The notes: a model not told the origin generated them from the sequence alone. A stretch of DNA of 64,000 nucleotides from Sambucus nigra (GCA_949130495.1 OX422220.1:126950268-127014267), one strand, 5' to 3'; positions 12,546 to 23,071 are shown, counted from the stretch's first letter. Numbers and translations: made by a program.

Positions 12546-15489
12546 TGTGACACCCCAACTAATTAAATACCAGGTAAATACTCCTTTATCAAATTAATAC
12601 AGAATATCCAGTTGGTTCAGTCTTAGCATCACTGTAGAAAAATATTAAATTAATTACTAGCCACCTAATATTTAAAAAAGAGAGATGTCAAATTTTATTA
12701 ATTAAGCCAATAATTAAATAGTAATTTAATTAATAAACCATCAATCGCATAACCAATCTCATAAAAATGCTCATCGAGAAGAAATCAAATAAGTCTGGAG
12801 TAAACAATCCAATAATAAGGATGTCAGAGTAAATAATGTCTAAGTACAAGAGTTTAACTAATTAATAAACCAAAAACTGAAATAATGAAAGTCTGCAACT
12901 ACAACTTCTAAATGAGAATGGGCGACATGCCCTAACTAATACAAATGACTCTAAAGGAATCAAGGATAGAATGAGGGCGTTTACTACCAAGATCCTGTAA
13001 CTTCCACAGCAGCTACAGCACGTCATCAGAATGAAACTCCTAAGCTTGGCATCCCTGTGACTGGGCACCTTAAATGTTTTTTACAAAACAAAAATATATT
13101 TGGAGGAAAACGGGTCAGAGACCGATCTGAAAATAATTTAAAAGTTTAGCAAGTGTTTAAATTACAATTAAACATCACATATTATAAACACGTTAGTTGC
13201 GTACTCTCACATGAGTTTCTTACCTCTCAACTACTGTGCACGCCTAATGTATGCCTTTAACCCATCCAAGTTATGCCACTATCTAACTAGTTTATACCAC
13301 TCCTACCTTCGCGTTCTAACATGGAGTATCTATTCGTAATACCCAAAAAAGACATATTTATAACCCATGCTCACATTCATTAAATTACTTATCTCAAGTA
13401 TTAATTAGATTATAATTCTTAACCCATTCAAATATCTTAGTTATTCACATATACTAAGCAACAATGAACCAGTCACAAGTACATAAGTATATCACTCTCA
13501 GTACATAAATAAATCTATGGCACCCCTAGGCTAAGCTGTGGTGCACACATACTCTGCTATCGAATCTCGGTACATCATGTACATAAGGACTACGAGGTCC
13601 GAATCTATCAAGAACCATTTCAATAAGAAAAATCACACATATTGCAAGCGAACATAGTTCACATACCCATGGGTCATGCACATACCTATGCTCCCATGGT
13701 CAGCTGACTTATCAACTCATAAATAAGTCATTCACAATCCTATGTCCTTTTGGTATGAGTTTAAATCCTCCCGAAGGCACACAAGGAAAAGAGGGTCCTT
13801 TTCCAGAATAAAACTAACCTCCCGTGATAGCAAGTATGGTAGGTATGTCATACACATAATAAATCCATACACTAGGCACTCACACAACCTAAGTAATCAT
13901 ATTTCAATATAGATGTTCACACATTTCATCTAGTTAGTCTCATACGTAGAAAGTTTACCCCGAACATTTCACGTTATATATATTCCATTTGATAACTCTC
14001 TCGTCGTATCAAATTGAGTACTTAAACCTACCTCAAGAGGTTACTAGGTTTATTGTTAATTTCAAATGTTATCTCAGCACTTAAAGTCACTCCATTCCTA
14101 CCCTTAACCTTACATCATCATAAATTCCCAATATAGCTTCAATTTGAATGTTTTCTAATTGTACCTCACTCGATAGACCCTCATAAGTAATAACAATCAA
14201 TCCCGTAAGTTCTAGCCTTTTTCGATAATAACTATGGCCCTAGTGACTTTATCTAAGTCCCACAAGATTATATTACTCACCATAATAATCAACATTGGCT
14301 TTGGAATCATCCTTAAACCTTAAAGAGAAACAATTGCCAAAATTCAGCAGGGGTCGATCGATCGATGAAAAGGGGTCGATCGATCGATGGTTCGATCGAT
14401 CGACATTCTTGAGTCGATCGATCGATCAAGCAGGTATTAGCACAGAAATCCTTAAGAGTTACTGATTATCAACTTTTTACTCCGCTAAATCTTCATTCTA
14501 ACGTCCAAAACTCACAAATCAATATACTAATCATCCTACTAACATGTTTACATTATTCCACACATTTTAGGTTCATCAAACCAACATAGAACATCAATAT
14601 CTCGGATCAAAGTACCCAATTATCATATAAAAACCTAGTTTTCCTATTTCTTCAAGAACATCACATAATCTAATCAAATTCCATAATTCTCTACCCATAA
14701 ATCATAAATTTGTGGTTGATATCATCTCTAACATTTAACTACATGCAAGACCTATCCCAATTATGATTTAAACCTTTCAATTCCCTTCAATTTTCCTTAT
14801 TCATGATAATTCTTCAATTCTAGAATGACATGGAAAACATATTCTTTGAATATTTGCAAGATAAATCACTTGCTTGAAAAACATTACTTCTTATTCGTTG
14901 ATGATGTTTAGGACTGGTCCTCCTCCTTTCTCCGGCCACAATTCAGTCGAAAATGGTGGTGGTGGGTGGTGGTTTTGGTTTGGAAACCCTTTGGCAGCTT
15001 CCCTCTAACTCACGTAGCCCACTCTCTTATTTTTGGTTGATAATGGCCCTAATGGCTTTTTTAAAAATGTATAAATAAACTCTAAAATTCGTGGGCCTTA
15101 ATTCCTTAATGTTTAAAATGACCAAAATACCCTTTCAGGTTGCCGGTTTGGCCTAAAAATGCCCCAAGACCCAAACCCGACTAGTGTTTTCTGACTATCT
15201 CGACCCTTTCGAACACGTTGGCGCACTCAAAAATATCATATGAATGACATAAAAATAAAATACTTTTAAATCCATTAAATTGGGTACTGACACGCGCGTT
15301 CCGACTCAATTATCGAAACTGTCGTATTTGCAACTCACGACAATTTTAATAAATTCAATGATCACATATTACCATAATCAATCAGTAATATTCAAAAACA
15401 TAATAATAATCGAATACTAACTCTCGTCTCGCTAGCATTTATATCTGAATTAATTTTCCAATTAATAAATCCCAAATTAATTTCATACA

Positions 15490-15825
15490 TGAAGATGCTG
15501 AGAACAGCACCACCCTTAAAGGTATTTGTGAGCTCAGTTCAATGTTAATAATGGCAGCACATGTATATAGTAAATATAAGAGATTAAGGTGAGGAGAAGA
15601 GGAATCACACCAGAATATAAGTGGTTCAGCCAATCAGGCCTACGTCCACTGTGCAAGTGTATGATGTGTATCACTGTATGAGGGCTCTAATGGCCATAGA
15701 TACAATCTCTCAAGCTTTCTCTCTCTACTGTGTATTTAAACAGAGTTTCAGCTAAGGTTTTATTTTTGGATCCCCTTTCTAAGAAGGAGAAGACAAGTAT
15801 CTAAGAAGGAGATGACAAGTATTTC
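15490..15825 (-). repeat. 3' LTR of Y, truncated
   Basis: Matches about 19668-19985 of the 5' LTR and lacks the part corresponding to 19985-20635, which on the minus strand is the U3 start. Near the break it has a duplicated stretch of about 26 bases (CTAAGAAGGAGA..GACAAGTAT), absent from the other LTR. An (AAT)-like run leads into RT sequence at about 15840. Confidence 0.88.
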
Positions 15826-15839
15826 TAGAATAATAATAA

Positions 15840-16695
15840 CAAGGGAGACCCAAGGTAAGATTTGAGTTGGTTAAAGGCCTCTTCTCACTCTTCGTCCCAC
15901 TGGAAGGCCTTTCTAAGTACTTTAAAGAATGGAAGACACTTGTCCATTGCTCTGGAAATAAATCTGTTGAGTGCGGCCACTCTCCCCGTGAGTCTTTGGA
16001 CGTCCTTTGATACTCTTTGGTGTCTTTATGTCAAGCAAAGCCATGATTTTCTCAGGGTTTACTTAGATTCCTCTTTGATTGATGATAAACCCAAGAAACT
16101 TGCCAGCTCCTACCCCGAAGACACACTTCACGGGGTTAAGTTTCATCATGTACAAGTCCATAGTATCGAAGGTCTTTTCAAGGCCTGCCACATGAGTGCA
16201 GTCCTTTAAGCTCTTGGTCAGCACATCGTCTATATACACCTCCATAGTCTTGCCTATTTGATCTTTAACCATCTTATTCACAAGACGTTAATATGTCGCC
16301 CCCGCATTTTTCAGACCGAAGGGCATCACTTTGTAGCTGTACGTCTCTTTGTAGGTAATGAAGGTTGTTTTCTCTGAATCTTTCGCATCCATGAAGATCT
16401 GATTGTAGCCTGAATACGCATCCATAAAGCTCATGAGCTCGTGCCCTGCAGTAACATCTACCATCTGATCTATCCGAGTCAAGGGATAGCTATCTTTTGG
16501 GTAAGACTTGTTCAGGTCAATTAAATCGACACACATTCTCCACTTTCCATTGGCTTTGGGCACGATGACTGCATTTGATAACCACTCCGGATATATGACT
16601 TCTCTAATAAACTCAGCCTCTTCCAATTTTTTAATTTTTCCTCGGATGACGTCGTACTTCTCCGTGGGGTAAACTCTTCGTCTTTGTTCTGGCAT
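15840..16695 (-). pseudogene. Y reverse transcriptase, truncated in the thumb/connection
   Basis: RNA-dependent DNA polymerase domain of the Tat-like pol. On the minus strand, fingers and palm are readable: WRMCVDLIDLNKSYPKDSYP (here normally VDFTDLNKACPKD), SFMDAYSGYNQI, VMPFGLKNAGATY, then after a stop the catalytic loop EVYIDDVL and the conserved LNPVKCVFGVGAGKFLGF. The thumb follows with stops and a frameshift (LTGRVAALNRFI, EEAFNQLKSYL). Sequence stops at about 15840 and the next bases are LTR. The catalytic YIDD is present, but stops between the two halves (16282-16287) and the truncation make it non-functional. Confidence 0.92.
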
Positions 16696-17623
16696 CTTTG
16701 GTCACGTTAAGCTTGTGACACATAACCTCAGGGTTGATGCCGGGCATATCTGCGTGACTCCACGCAAAGACACTCCACCTCTTCCTCAAGAAGTTTATCA
16801 GCTCTTCCTTGATTTCTATTTTTAAGGCTTTGTCGACCTGGATGGTTTTTTCCAGTTTGTCCTCATTGAGGACGATGGATTCTACCTCTTCCGCGGCCTC
16901 TCCCTTCTTCAATTTTGTTTCATCTCTTGGGTCAAGTGTATCAATGCTATAAGTGGTGGTTGCCCTCTTATGGGCCTCTCTCACTTCGGCCGAGTTAAAG
17001 TAATATTCTCGTGCTATGGTCTGGTCACCTTGCACTTCCCCTACCCCATAGGGGGTCGGTAATTTTAGCATCTGGTGGACCGTTGACGACACGGCCTCAA
17101 ACTCCTTAAAGGCTACTCCTCCTATGATGAGGTTATAGGCTGAGAAGACGTTTTCGTCCATAATAAAAAAGTTGATCTTGCGAGTTAACCTCTTAGGCCT
17201 CTCATCACCCATTCGTACGTCCATCTCATACATGCCCAATGGATCGACCTTTTCACCGCTGAATCCCATTAAAGGATGATGGTAGGGTACCAACCTAGCT
17301 CTGCTAAGACCTAGGCCCTTGAAGTAGGGCCAAAACATCACGTCTGCTGAACTCCCTTCGTCTACGAGGATTCTCTGCACCTCGCATCCATGTACTCTTG
17401 TTGTTATTACAAAGGGGTAATCATGTGGGGCTAAGATACATTTGAAGTCGAGTCGGGAGAACCTAACTATAAGAGTGTCCATGTCCACCTTTTTTCTCTT
17501 CTGCGCCGTATCGGAAGACGTTAGATTTACAACTTCAAGTTTGGCCTCTGCTACATGAGCTTTTTCTGTCAGCCACTTCAGAGCCACCTCCCGCAAGCCT
17601 TCCGCATATGGTGTCAACACCAA
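16631..17623 (-). CDS. Y protease and pol N-terminus, 330 codons
   Basis: Retropepsin-type protease region of the Tat-like polyprotein, which would cut gag and pol inside the particle. The catalytic motif is LVDEGSSADVMFW; many Tat relatives have D-T-G or D-G-G here, so Glu at the second position may weaken it. Family motifs follow: AYNLIIGGVAF (usually GRPWL-like), the HQMLKLPTPYGVGEVQGDQ stretch that links protease to RT, and AWSHADMPGI just ahead of the RT. The frame overlaps the end of gag by 89 bases in a different frame. Its last codons overlap the RT frame in a third frame, so the once continuous polyprotein has shifted there. The tail beyond AWSHADMPGI is therefore partly out of frame. 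Confidence 0.82.
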   Translation of the reverse strand: MVLTPYAEGLREVALKWLTEKAHVAEAKLEVVNLTSSDTAQKRKKVDMDTLIVRFSRLDFKCILAPHDYPFVITTRVHGCEVQRILVDEGSSADVMFWPYFKGLGLSRARLVPYHHPLMGFSGEKVDPLGMYEMDVRMGDERPKRLTRKINFFIMDENVFSAYNLIIGGVAFKEFEAVSSTVHQMLKLPTPYGVGEVQGDQTIAREYYFNSAEVREAHKRATTTYSIDTLDPRDETKLKKGEAAEEVESIVLNEDKLEKTIQVDKALKIEIKEELINFLRKRWSVFAWSHADMPGINPEVMCHKLNVTKDARTKTKSLPHGEVRRHPRKN

Positions 17624-18917
17624 AGGAGATCATGCCAACCCTCTTAACTTTAATTTTGTTATCTTTTGGCAGAAGGTCCGGATCATCTTCATCATCAACA
17701 TCCGAACCATTGTCTCTTCTAGCTGGGGCATTATCGCGGCATCTGTCATTTCTCCTCTTCTTAGGGTCATCTCTTCCGCCTTTAGGAGCCTTGCCATCAG
17801 CATACTTCCTTAACTTTCTGGATTTTAACATCTTTTCAATCTCATCCTTTAAGGTGAAGCATCTGTTTGTAACATGGCCATGGTCATGGTGGAACTCACA
17901 CCACAAGTTCTTATTCCCCTTATGCAGAGGGGCCTTTAGTTTCTTCGACCATCTTAAAGTCCTGTCATTCTTGATATCGTTGAGGATATGCCTGCAGCTC
18001 ACAGTTAGAGGAGTATAGTGAGCGAACTTGTCATCGGTTGACCTTTTCTTTCCGTCTTTCTTTCTTTGGGACTTCCCGCTACTACCGCAGCTTTCATCCT
18101 CATACTTGGCGGCCATTACCTCTTTGGCATTCATTACCTTCCCTACTATTTCCAGTAGCTCTGCCATAGACTTGGGAGGGTCTTCCACGAGTTCCCACAA
18201 CAACTTCCATTTCTGAAGACCTCCTATGAGGGCGGTCATGGCTATATTCTCTTTATAATCTTCAACCTCAAGTTTTTCTTTGTTGAACCTGGCAATGTAG
18301 TCTCTTAGGCTCTCTTCCTTGCCTTGCTTGACATACCATAGATGAGTGGTCTTCATTTGAGGTCTTACCCCAAAACAGAAGTTGTGAATGAATCGTTCAG
18401 CTAAGAATTTGAAGTTCTCAATTGAATTCTTCGAAAGAGAAGTGAACCAGCTGTGTGATGCTCTTGTCAAAGTCCTAAAGAAGTCCCTACACCTCATCTC
18501 ATCGGGTATCGAGTAGATGTCCGCTGCTGACTGATACATCTCAATGTGATGTACAGGGTTGGTGCAATCGTCATACTTAGGAGACACCACGGGTGGCTTG
18601 AACTTAGCAGGAGTTGGGAAGTTCACTATCCTTGCCACAAAAGGGTGAGCCTTCCGAGAAACCTCTTTGAAATGGGTCTCAGCTCTTAATGAGGTCTCAT
18701 ATCTTCTCCTCAAGACGTTGGATGGAGTCGTTCCATGGTCTCCTACCATCGACCTGGCCAAGGTTGTCCCCAGCCACCTCCAAGGGATGGACTGAGGGTT
18801 CCCCAGCCGCAGCGCAACATCGGTTGTTGACCTCTTCCTGATCTCTACCTCTTTCTGCAAGAGGTCAGCCTTGGTGTGGCCGACGCTGTCCATCTCCACT
18901 TTGTGATTCGGCTGCAC
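17535..18917 (-). CDS. gag: Y gag, Tat-like, 460 codons
   Basis: Capsid/nucleocapsid polyprotein. The gag domain runs from about residue 115 to 260: IPDEMRCRDFFRTLTRASHSWF, then FVRP-like GVRPQMKTTHLW, then ESLRDYIARFNKE. It is followed by a basic KKDGKKR linker and the Tat zinc knuckle CEFHHDHGHVTNRC at about residues 337-350, with Cys, His, His and Cys all present. A lysine/arginine- and aspartate-rich tail follows. Length and motif order are normal for the group. The ATG at 18917 is within a longer open region; upstream frames at 18865-19322 carry the likely N-terminal part in other frames. Among the better preserved coding frames in the window. Confidence 0.88.
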   Translation of the reverse strand: MQPNHKVEMDSVGHTKADLLQKEVEIRKRSTTDVALRLGNPQSIPWRWLGTTLARSMVGDHGTTPSNVLRRRYETSLRAETHFKEVSRKAHPFVARIVNFPTPAKFKPPVVSPKYDDCTNPVHHIEMYQSAADIYSIPDEMRCRDFFRTLTRASHSWFTSLSKNSIENFKFLAERFIHNFCFGVRPQMKTTHLWYVKQGKEESLRDYIARFNKEKLEVEDYKENIAMTALIGGLQKWKLLWELVEDPPKSMAELLEIVGKVMNAKEVMAAKYEDESCGSSGKSQRKKDGKKRSTDDKFAHYTPLTVSCRHILNDIKNDRTLRWSKKLKAPLHKGNKNLWCEFHHDHGHVTNRCFTLKDEIEKMLKSRKLRKYADGKAPKGGRDDPKKRRNDRCRDNAPARRDNGSDVDDEDDPDLLPKDNKIKVKRVGMISFGVDTICGRLAGGGSEVADRKSSCSRGQT

Positions 18918-19322
18918 TCCTTGACCTTGATAACATATGTCTTAGGTCATTTATTGGGCCCAACCGCTCAAAGGCTAACCCTCTACTCAATCGATCAAAA
19001 GCTGATCCTCGCTGCTGTGCCTCTTCACCTCTTCGGCCATCACAACCTCGGCTCTGCTGAAGAGGACATACAGTATTATTTGAGACCTCATATGGCTCCC
19101 AACATTCTTCTAGCACATCTTTCGCCTCTAGATCATCATACCTGTCCTCTGGGCAAGGGTTTCCTTGCCTCCCCAGGGGTAAGCACCTAGGGTCAGCATC
19201 GTCCCTCCTTCGCTGGGGGTAGGTTGGTCCTTCATTGGTGCCTGGGGTTGTCCCCTGGCGTCAGGATGAGGCTGGATAGCCGCCGGAGTGATCATTTCTG
19301 ACGAAACTCCTGGTGGTCTCAT
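18865..19322 (-). pseudogene. Y gag N-terminal region, frameshifted
   Basis: Two short minus-strand frames (19322-19128 and 19116-18865) lie between the primer site and the intact gag frame. They are rich in Pro, Gly, Glu and Arg, as in the poorly conserved N-terminal part of Tat gag. They are probably one former frame broken by indels. No domain is recognisable. Confidence 0.45.
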
Positions 19323-19648
19323 TATAGTTTGGTTGAGCTATGCAAACTGCTTCTGCATAGCTTGTTGCATTGCGGCCAAAGACCTCAAAGCTGTAGCTAC
19401 CTCCGTCATTTCAAACTGAGGCGACGCCTGGCTGGAACTAGGTCCTTCCGCACCAGGAGGCAGAAGAGGCGGTGGTACCTCTGGTGCCATATGTCAACAC
19501 TAAAGAGCTTGAGTAGAAGACGAGCTTAATACCTTAAAGGACCTCTTTCAATGGTGAAGCATCTCCACGCAAGGCGTGGTGCCTGGTTCACCACCAGAGT
19601 ATCCGATGAGGTTAATCCGAAGAAGAGGAAGTGATAACTCTTCTTTTT

Positions 19649-19664
19649 CCCACAGACGGCGCCA
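19649..19664 (-). other. Primer binding site of Y
   Basis: TGGCGCCGTCTGTGGG on the minus strand, 3 bases from the LTR. This is a common primer-site form in Tat-like elements; I do not assign the tRNA with certainty. Confidence 0.75.
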
Positions 19665-19667
19665 AAA

Positions 19668-20635
19668 TGATGATGTTGAGAACAACACCACCCTTCAAGG
19701 TGTTTGTGAGCTCAGTTCAATGTTAACAATGGCAGTACATGTATATAGTAAATATATTAGAATGAGGTGAGGAGAAGAGGAATCACACCGGAATATAAGT
19801 GGTTCAGCCAATCAGGCCTACGTCCACTGTGCAAGTGTACGATGTGTATCACTGTATGAGGGCTCTAATAGCCATAGATACAATCTCTCAAGCTTTCTCT
19901 CTCTACTGTGTATTTAAATAGAGTTTCAGCTAAGGTTTTATTTTTGGATCCCCTTTCTAAGAAGGAGAAGACAAGTATTTATAGTGCCTGGGGGGTGTAG
20001 TGTACCCCCCCCCCCCCCCCATGCATGTAAAGAGCATGTGCATGTTGATCTAGCCAATATGATGAAGACATCTGTCCCTGTCACATGTAGATAATGATGA
20101 TGAAATATTCCCCTCACGTGGGGGTCATGATTTGTTATAACTGAATTTGTGTCCACATGTCCTTGCCCCCATATATGTCAATAAGAGCTCGGCCTCCGTG
20201 CTTGGTCATGACCCTGGCCTAGAAGAGTCCGAGGTTGGTAAGAATTAGCAACCCATTCAATCCGAGATGAGACGGTATGGTCTCATCTTAAGTGAAGTCC
20301 GAGGTAAGGTATTAAGTCATCCTAGGTTGAGGTTAAGGTGGAATAGGCCTGGAACATCAACTGATTCACTGTAGGGGTTGACCTTGGTAGGAGTATGGCT
20401 CCTTGTAACCTCGGCCTATCCCCATCCAAGGTTATCATTCCTGGGTGAACTGATGAACTGCTGACTCTCTGATTCATGCGGTCTCCCCTTGAAGAGGTTG
20501 GTTATGGTGTCGGCCAGGGCCGACCCTTACATGAATGAGGCTGCTGGCCACCAATCCAGGGCCCTTCCAACGTCGGCCTTATCCTCGGCCGAGGTTAATG
20601 TCTCTGAGCCGAGGTGTCAGATTTGGGGCATATCA
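19668..20635 (-). repeat. 5' LTR of Y, complete
   Basis: 968 bases, TG...CA ends on the plus strand. It contains a run of 16 C (20005-20020) facing a run of six G at 19990-19995. A TATA-like TATTTAAATA is at 19911-19920, in the orientation of the element. The GGCCGAGGTT/CCTCGGCC motif recurs many times between 20185 and 20620, giving a GC-rich U3. Confidence 0.9.
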
Positions 20636-20730
20636 ATACATCCCAAATTAATTTAATAAATCCCAGAATTAAAAATAATTACATTTCATTAACCTCATAA
20701 TTAAAAGCCATAAAAATACGGGGTATTATA

Positions 20731-22380
20731 GTCATCTACTACGCTAGTCGGACTCTTATCGGACCACAACTCAACTACTCTACTATGGAGGAGTTGCTAG
20801 CGGTAGTCTTTGCCCTTGATAAATTTCGGTCATACCTTATCGGTTCTCCCATTACCTTCTTCACCGACCATGCGGCATTGAAATACCTACTTGCAAAGAA
20901 AGATCTCAAATCACGCCTCATAAGGTGGATCCTACTCCTACAAGAGTTCAATCTCTCCATTAAAGATAAGAAAGGAGTAGAAAACATCGTTGCCGACCAC
21001 TTATCACGGCTTTCGTCCAACGTACCTAGTGATCCCAAACCCATAGACAAATACTTTCCGGATGATCAACTATTTTGCTACCTCTTCTTTTCCCTGGTTT
21101 GCGGATATAGTGAACTACCTTGTCACAAGAGCCGTCCCTCCCGACTGGACACCGCAAGATAAGGAGAGGTTTATTACTTAGTCGCGCATGTTCTTCTATG
21201 ACGATCCTTTCCTTTTTAAATATAGCGCTGACCAAATCATCCGACGATGTGTACCGGATGACGAGATCCCAAAAGTCATCCAGTTTTGTCATTCGTTAGC
21301 TTATGGAGGCCACTTTTTTACGAAAATGACGGGCGCTAAAATTCTGCAATGCGGCCTCTATTGGCCCAAAATATTTTGGGATGTGAACGCTGCTTGTAAA
21401 TTTTACAATAGGTGACAACGGATGGGAGCCATTAACCGATAAGACATGATGCCTCTTACCCCCATACTCATTATTGAGATTTTCGATTGTTGGAGTATTA
21501 ACTTCATGGGTCCTTTCTCCCCCATCCTTTGGTTTCCTATACATCCTTGTAGCGGTAGACTACGTTTCTAAATGGGTGGAAGCTATAGCTACCAAGACAA
21601 ATGACAGCAAAGTGGTTATAAAGTTCCTGCAGGAACACATACTTTCTCGTTTCGGTGCACCGAAAGCGATAATGGCACGCACTTTTGCAATAGGCCATTC
21701 GAGAAGATAATGAGAAAGTATTGTGTCGTTAACAAGGTTGGAACGTCTTATCACCCGTAAACGAATGGGCAGGCCGAACTAGCAAATCGGGAAACCAAGA
21801 ACATCCTTGAAAAGATCGTCAATCCTACCTAGAAAGATTGGTCACTTAGATTGAACGATTCGCTATGGGCCTATCGTACCGCATATAAAAATCCACTCAG
21901 CATGTTCCCTTTCTTCTTTGTGTATGGAAAACCTTGCCATCTTCCCGTGGAGTTAGAACACAAGGCGTATTGGGCGATTAAGGTGTTAAACTATGCCATG
22001 GATAAGGCCGGTGAAACTTGCAAGCTTCAATTAAATGAGTTAGAAGAGATACGCAATGATACATATGAGAATGCAAAAATCTCCAAAGAAAGGATGAAAC
22101 TCGCTCATGATAGCATCATTAGACGCAAAGAGTTTCTTCTCGGGAAAAAAGTGCTACTTTATAACTCTCGGCTTCATCTCTTTTCGGGAAAGTTGCGGTC
22201 ACGATGGTCTGGCCCGTTCGTTGTGAAGACTATTTTCCCTCATGGAGTTGTTGAATTAGACGATTTGAAAGGGGGAATTACATTCAAAGTAAATGATTGA
22301 CGCCTAAAGCCATATCTAGAGGCGTGTGTGGAAGAAGTCGACACCATTTGGTTGTCGAAACCCGTTTACGAGGTAAAGTG
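20731..22380 (+). pseudogene. pol: Z RNase H and integrase (pol remainder after loss of RT)
   Basis: Starts abruptly at VIYYASRT, the beginning of the Athila RNase H. It continues through [29 protein letters not shown] and VADHLSRL (20731-21030), which matches the family well. Integrase follows: the zinc-binding segment (HSLAYGGHF, LYWPKIFWD) lacks its final Cys pair, replaced by a stop near 21413. The catalytic core reads INFMGPF where the first acidic residue (D) should be, then [12 protein letters not shown], then a frameshift at about 21670, then [12 protein letters not shown] with the second D, and LANRETKNILEK for the third acidic region. Stops are at 21758 (TAA), 21830 (TAG) and 22298 (TGA). 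The C-terminal part ([20 protein letters not shown]) is the usual end of Athila integrase. The fingers and palm of RT are absent from the window. Confidence 0.93.
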
Positions 22381-22648
22381 AGCTATTACAGCGAGGTTGT
22401 CGCACCCCCGACGCATATGGGGTGAGAGTCGTGTGTAGTGAAAGTCGTGTGTGTAGTGAAAGTCCATAGGATTAGGGTACATTCGGGAAAGAGCATCCAC
22501 ATTTTCGGGAAATTGAGTCAAGATGCGATGGCCATTGGTATCGGGAGGTTTTTAGTCCAAAATTTATAGGGCGTATGTTGTGAAAGTGAATATTTTCGGA
22601 GAAGAACGTTTGAAACCAAGTTAGGGGAAAATTCAGCTCAAAAATAAG
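22381..22648 (+). other. Z spacer between pol and the extra reading frame
   Basis: Non-coding. It contains a short direct duplication (GAGTCGTGTGTAGTGAAAGTCGTGTGTAG-like, 22427-22460). Nothing else is recognisable. Confidence 0.5.
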
Positions 22649-22649
22649 A

Positions 22650-22745
22650 GTCGGACCGGTTCCTTTAAATTTGGGCTGGGTCGGTCTGGCCCAGACCGGT
22701 TTCTTTCTTTTAGGGTCGGATCGGTCCGGTAGTTATAAATATTAG
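22650..22745 (+). promoter_or_regulatory. ACCGGT-palindrome cluster and TATA box upstream of the Z extra frame
   Basis: Within 140 bases there are GGACCGGTTCC (22653), AGACCGGT (22693), CGGATCGGTCCGG (22717) and, after the TATA box, GGACTGG...CCAGTCC (22755-22774) and GGACCGGTCT (22781). A TATA box, TATAAATA, is at 22734-22741. The same arrangement, ACCGGTCC palindromes followed by a TATA box, occurs in the Z LTR (CCGGACCGGTCCGG at about 26530, TATA at 26617). I infer an internal promoter for the downstream frame; there is no direct evidence of transcription. Confidence 0.45.
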
Positions 22746-22789
22746 AATATTAAAGGACTGGTCTGGTCCAGTCCCCAGGAGGACCGGTC

Positions 22790-23071
22790 TGCTTTCTGCA
22801 AAATTTTATTCCCCTTTTTCCCAAGGTTCACCCCCTCTCCTTAATCCCATTCATTCCCTCCAAACTCATCCACACCACTCCCAACCCTTCCCTTTCCCTC
22901 CCAAATCCACCCCCTTTTTTTCCTTCTAAACCTTTTCCCTCCAATTCCCAACCCTACACAACCCTTTCACCATTAAATACCTACCTTCACCATCCCTTTC
23001 TCTTCACACCATCAACCACATCACTCCTCTCTTCCCCCTCCCTATATTTCTATCCACATCTCCCTCATATC
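22790..23071 (+). other. CT-rich leader before the Z extra frame
   Basis: About 280 bases dominated by C and T (runs such as CCCCCTTTTT and CCCTCCAA). This is typical of a pyrimidine-rich 5' untranslated leader. No reading frame of note. Confidence 0.45.

Larger units (their letters stand above)
15490..20635 (-). mobile_element. Element Y: truncated Tat-like Ty3/gypsy retrotransposon in the X LTR
   Basis: Begins TGAAGATGCTGAG and ends GGGGCATATCA on the plus strand, flanked by the 5-base duplication ATACA at 15485-15489 and 20636-20640. Read on the minus strand it has LTR, primer site, gag, protease and RT, and then breaks off. RNase H, integrase, the 3' untranslated region, the purine tract and the first two thirds of the 3' LTR are absent. 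Both outer ends and the target duplication are intact, so the loss is internal. Gag and RT match the Tat group. It is the youngest layer on this side of the window. Confidence 0.92.
5493..20730 (-). mobile_element. Element X: LARD-like LTR element with 3-kb LTRs, interrupted by Y
   Basis: Direct repeats at 5493-8486 and 12546-20730 (about 3.0 kb each once Y is removed) flank 4.06 kb. On the minus strand, LTR ends are TGTAATACCC...GGGGTGTCACA, the primer site is next to the right LTR, and a purine tract is next to the left LTR, so the element runs right to left. X sits in the RNase H coding region of Z: its right edge abuts codons for VIYYAS at 20731. No target duplication can be recognised because the left edge is rearranged. 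I see no gag or pol in the interior, and a long non-coding LTR element fits the LARD class (large retrotransposon derivative). Confidence 0.8.
12546..20730 (-). repeat. 5' LTR of X (right), split by element Y
   Basis: Homologous to 5493-8486. Y is inserted at 15490-20635 and the LTR resumes at 20636 with the duplicated ATACA. Length without Y is about 3034 bases. Compared with the left copy it has an expanded GATC palindrome cluster (14350-14430). It ends GGGGTATTATA at 20730, where Athila RNase H codons resume. Confidence 0.88.

Noticed and set aside
15862..16209. Plus-strand frame of 115 codons
   Set aside because: Antisense to the Y reverse transcriptase.
17608..18216. Plus-strand frames of 136 and 62 codons
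   Set aside because: Antisense to Y gag; hydrophobic Ser/Leu-rich content is the usual shadow of a Lys/Asp/Glu-rich gene.
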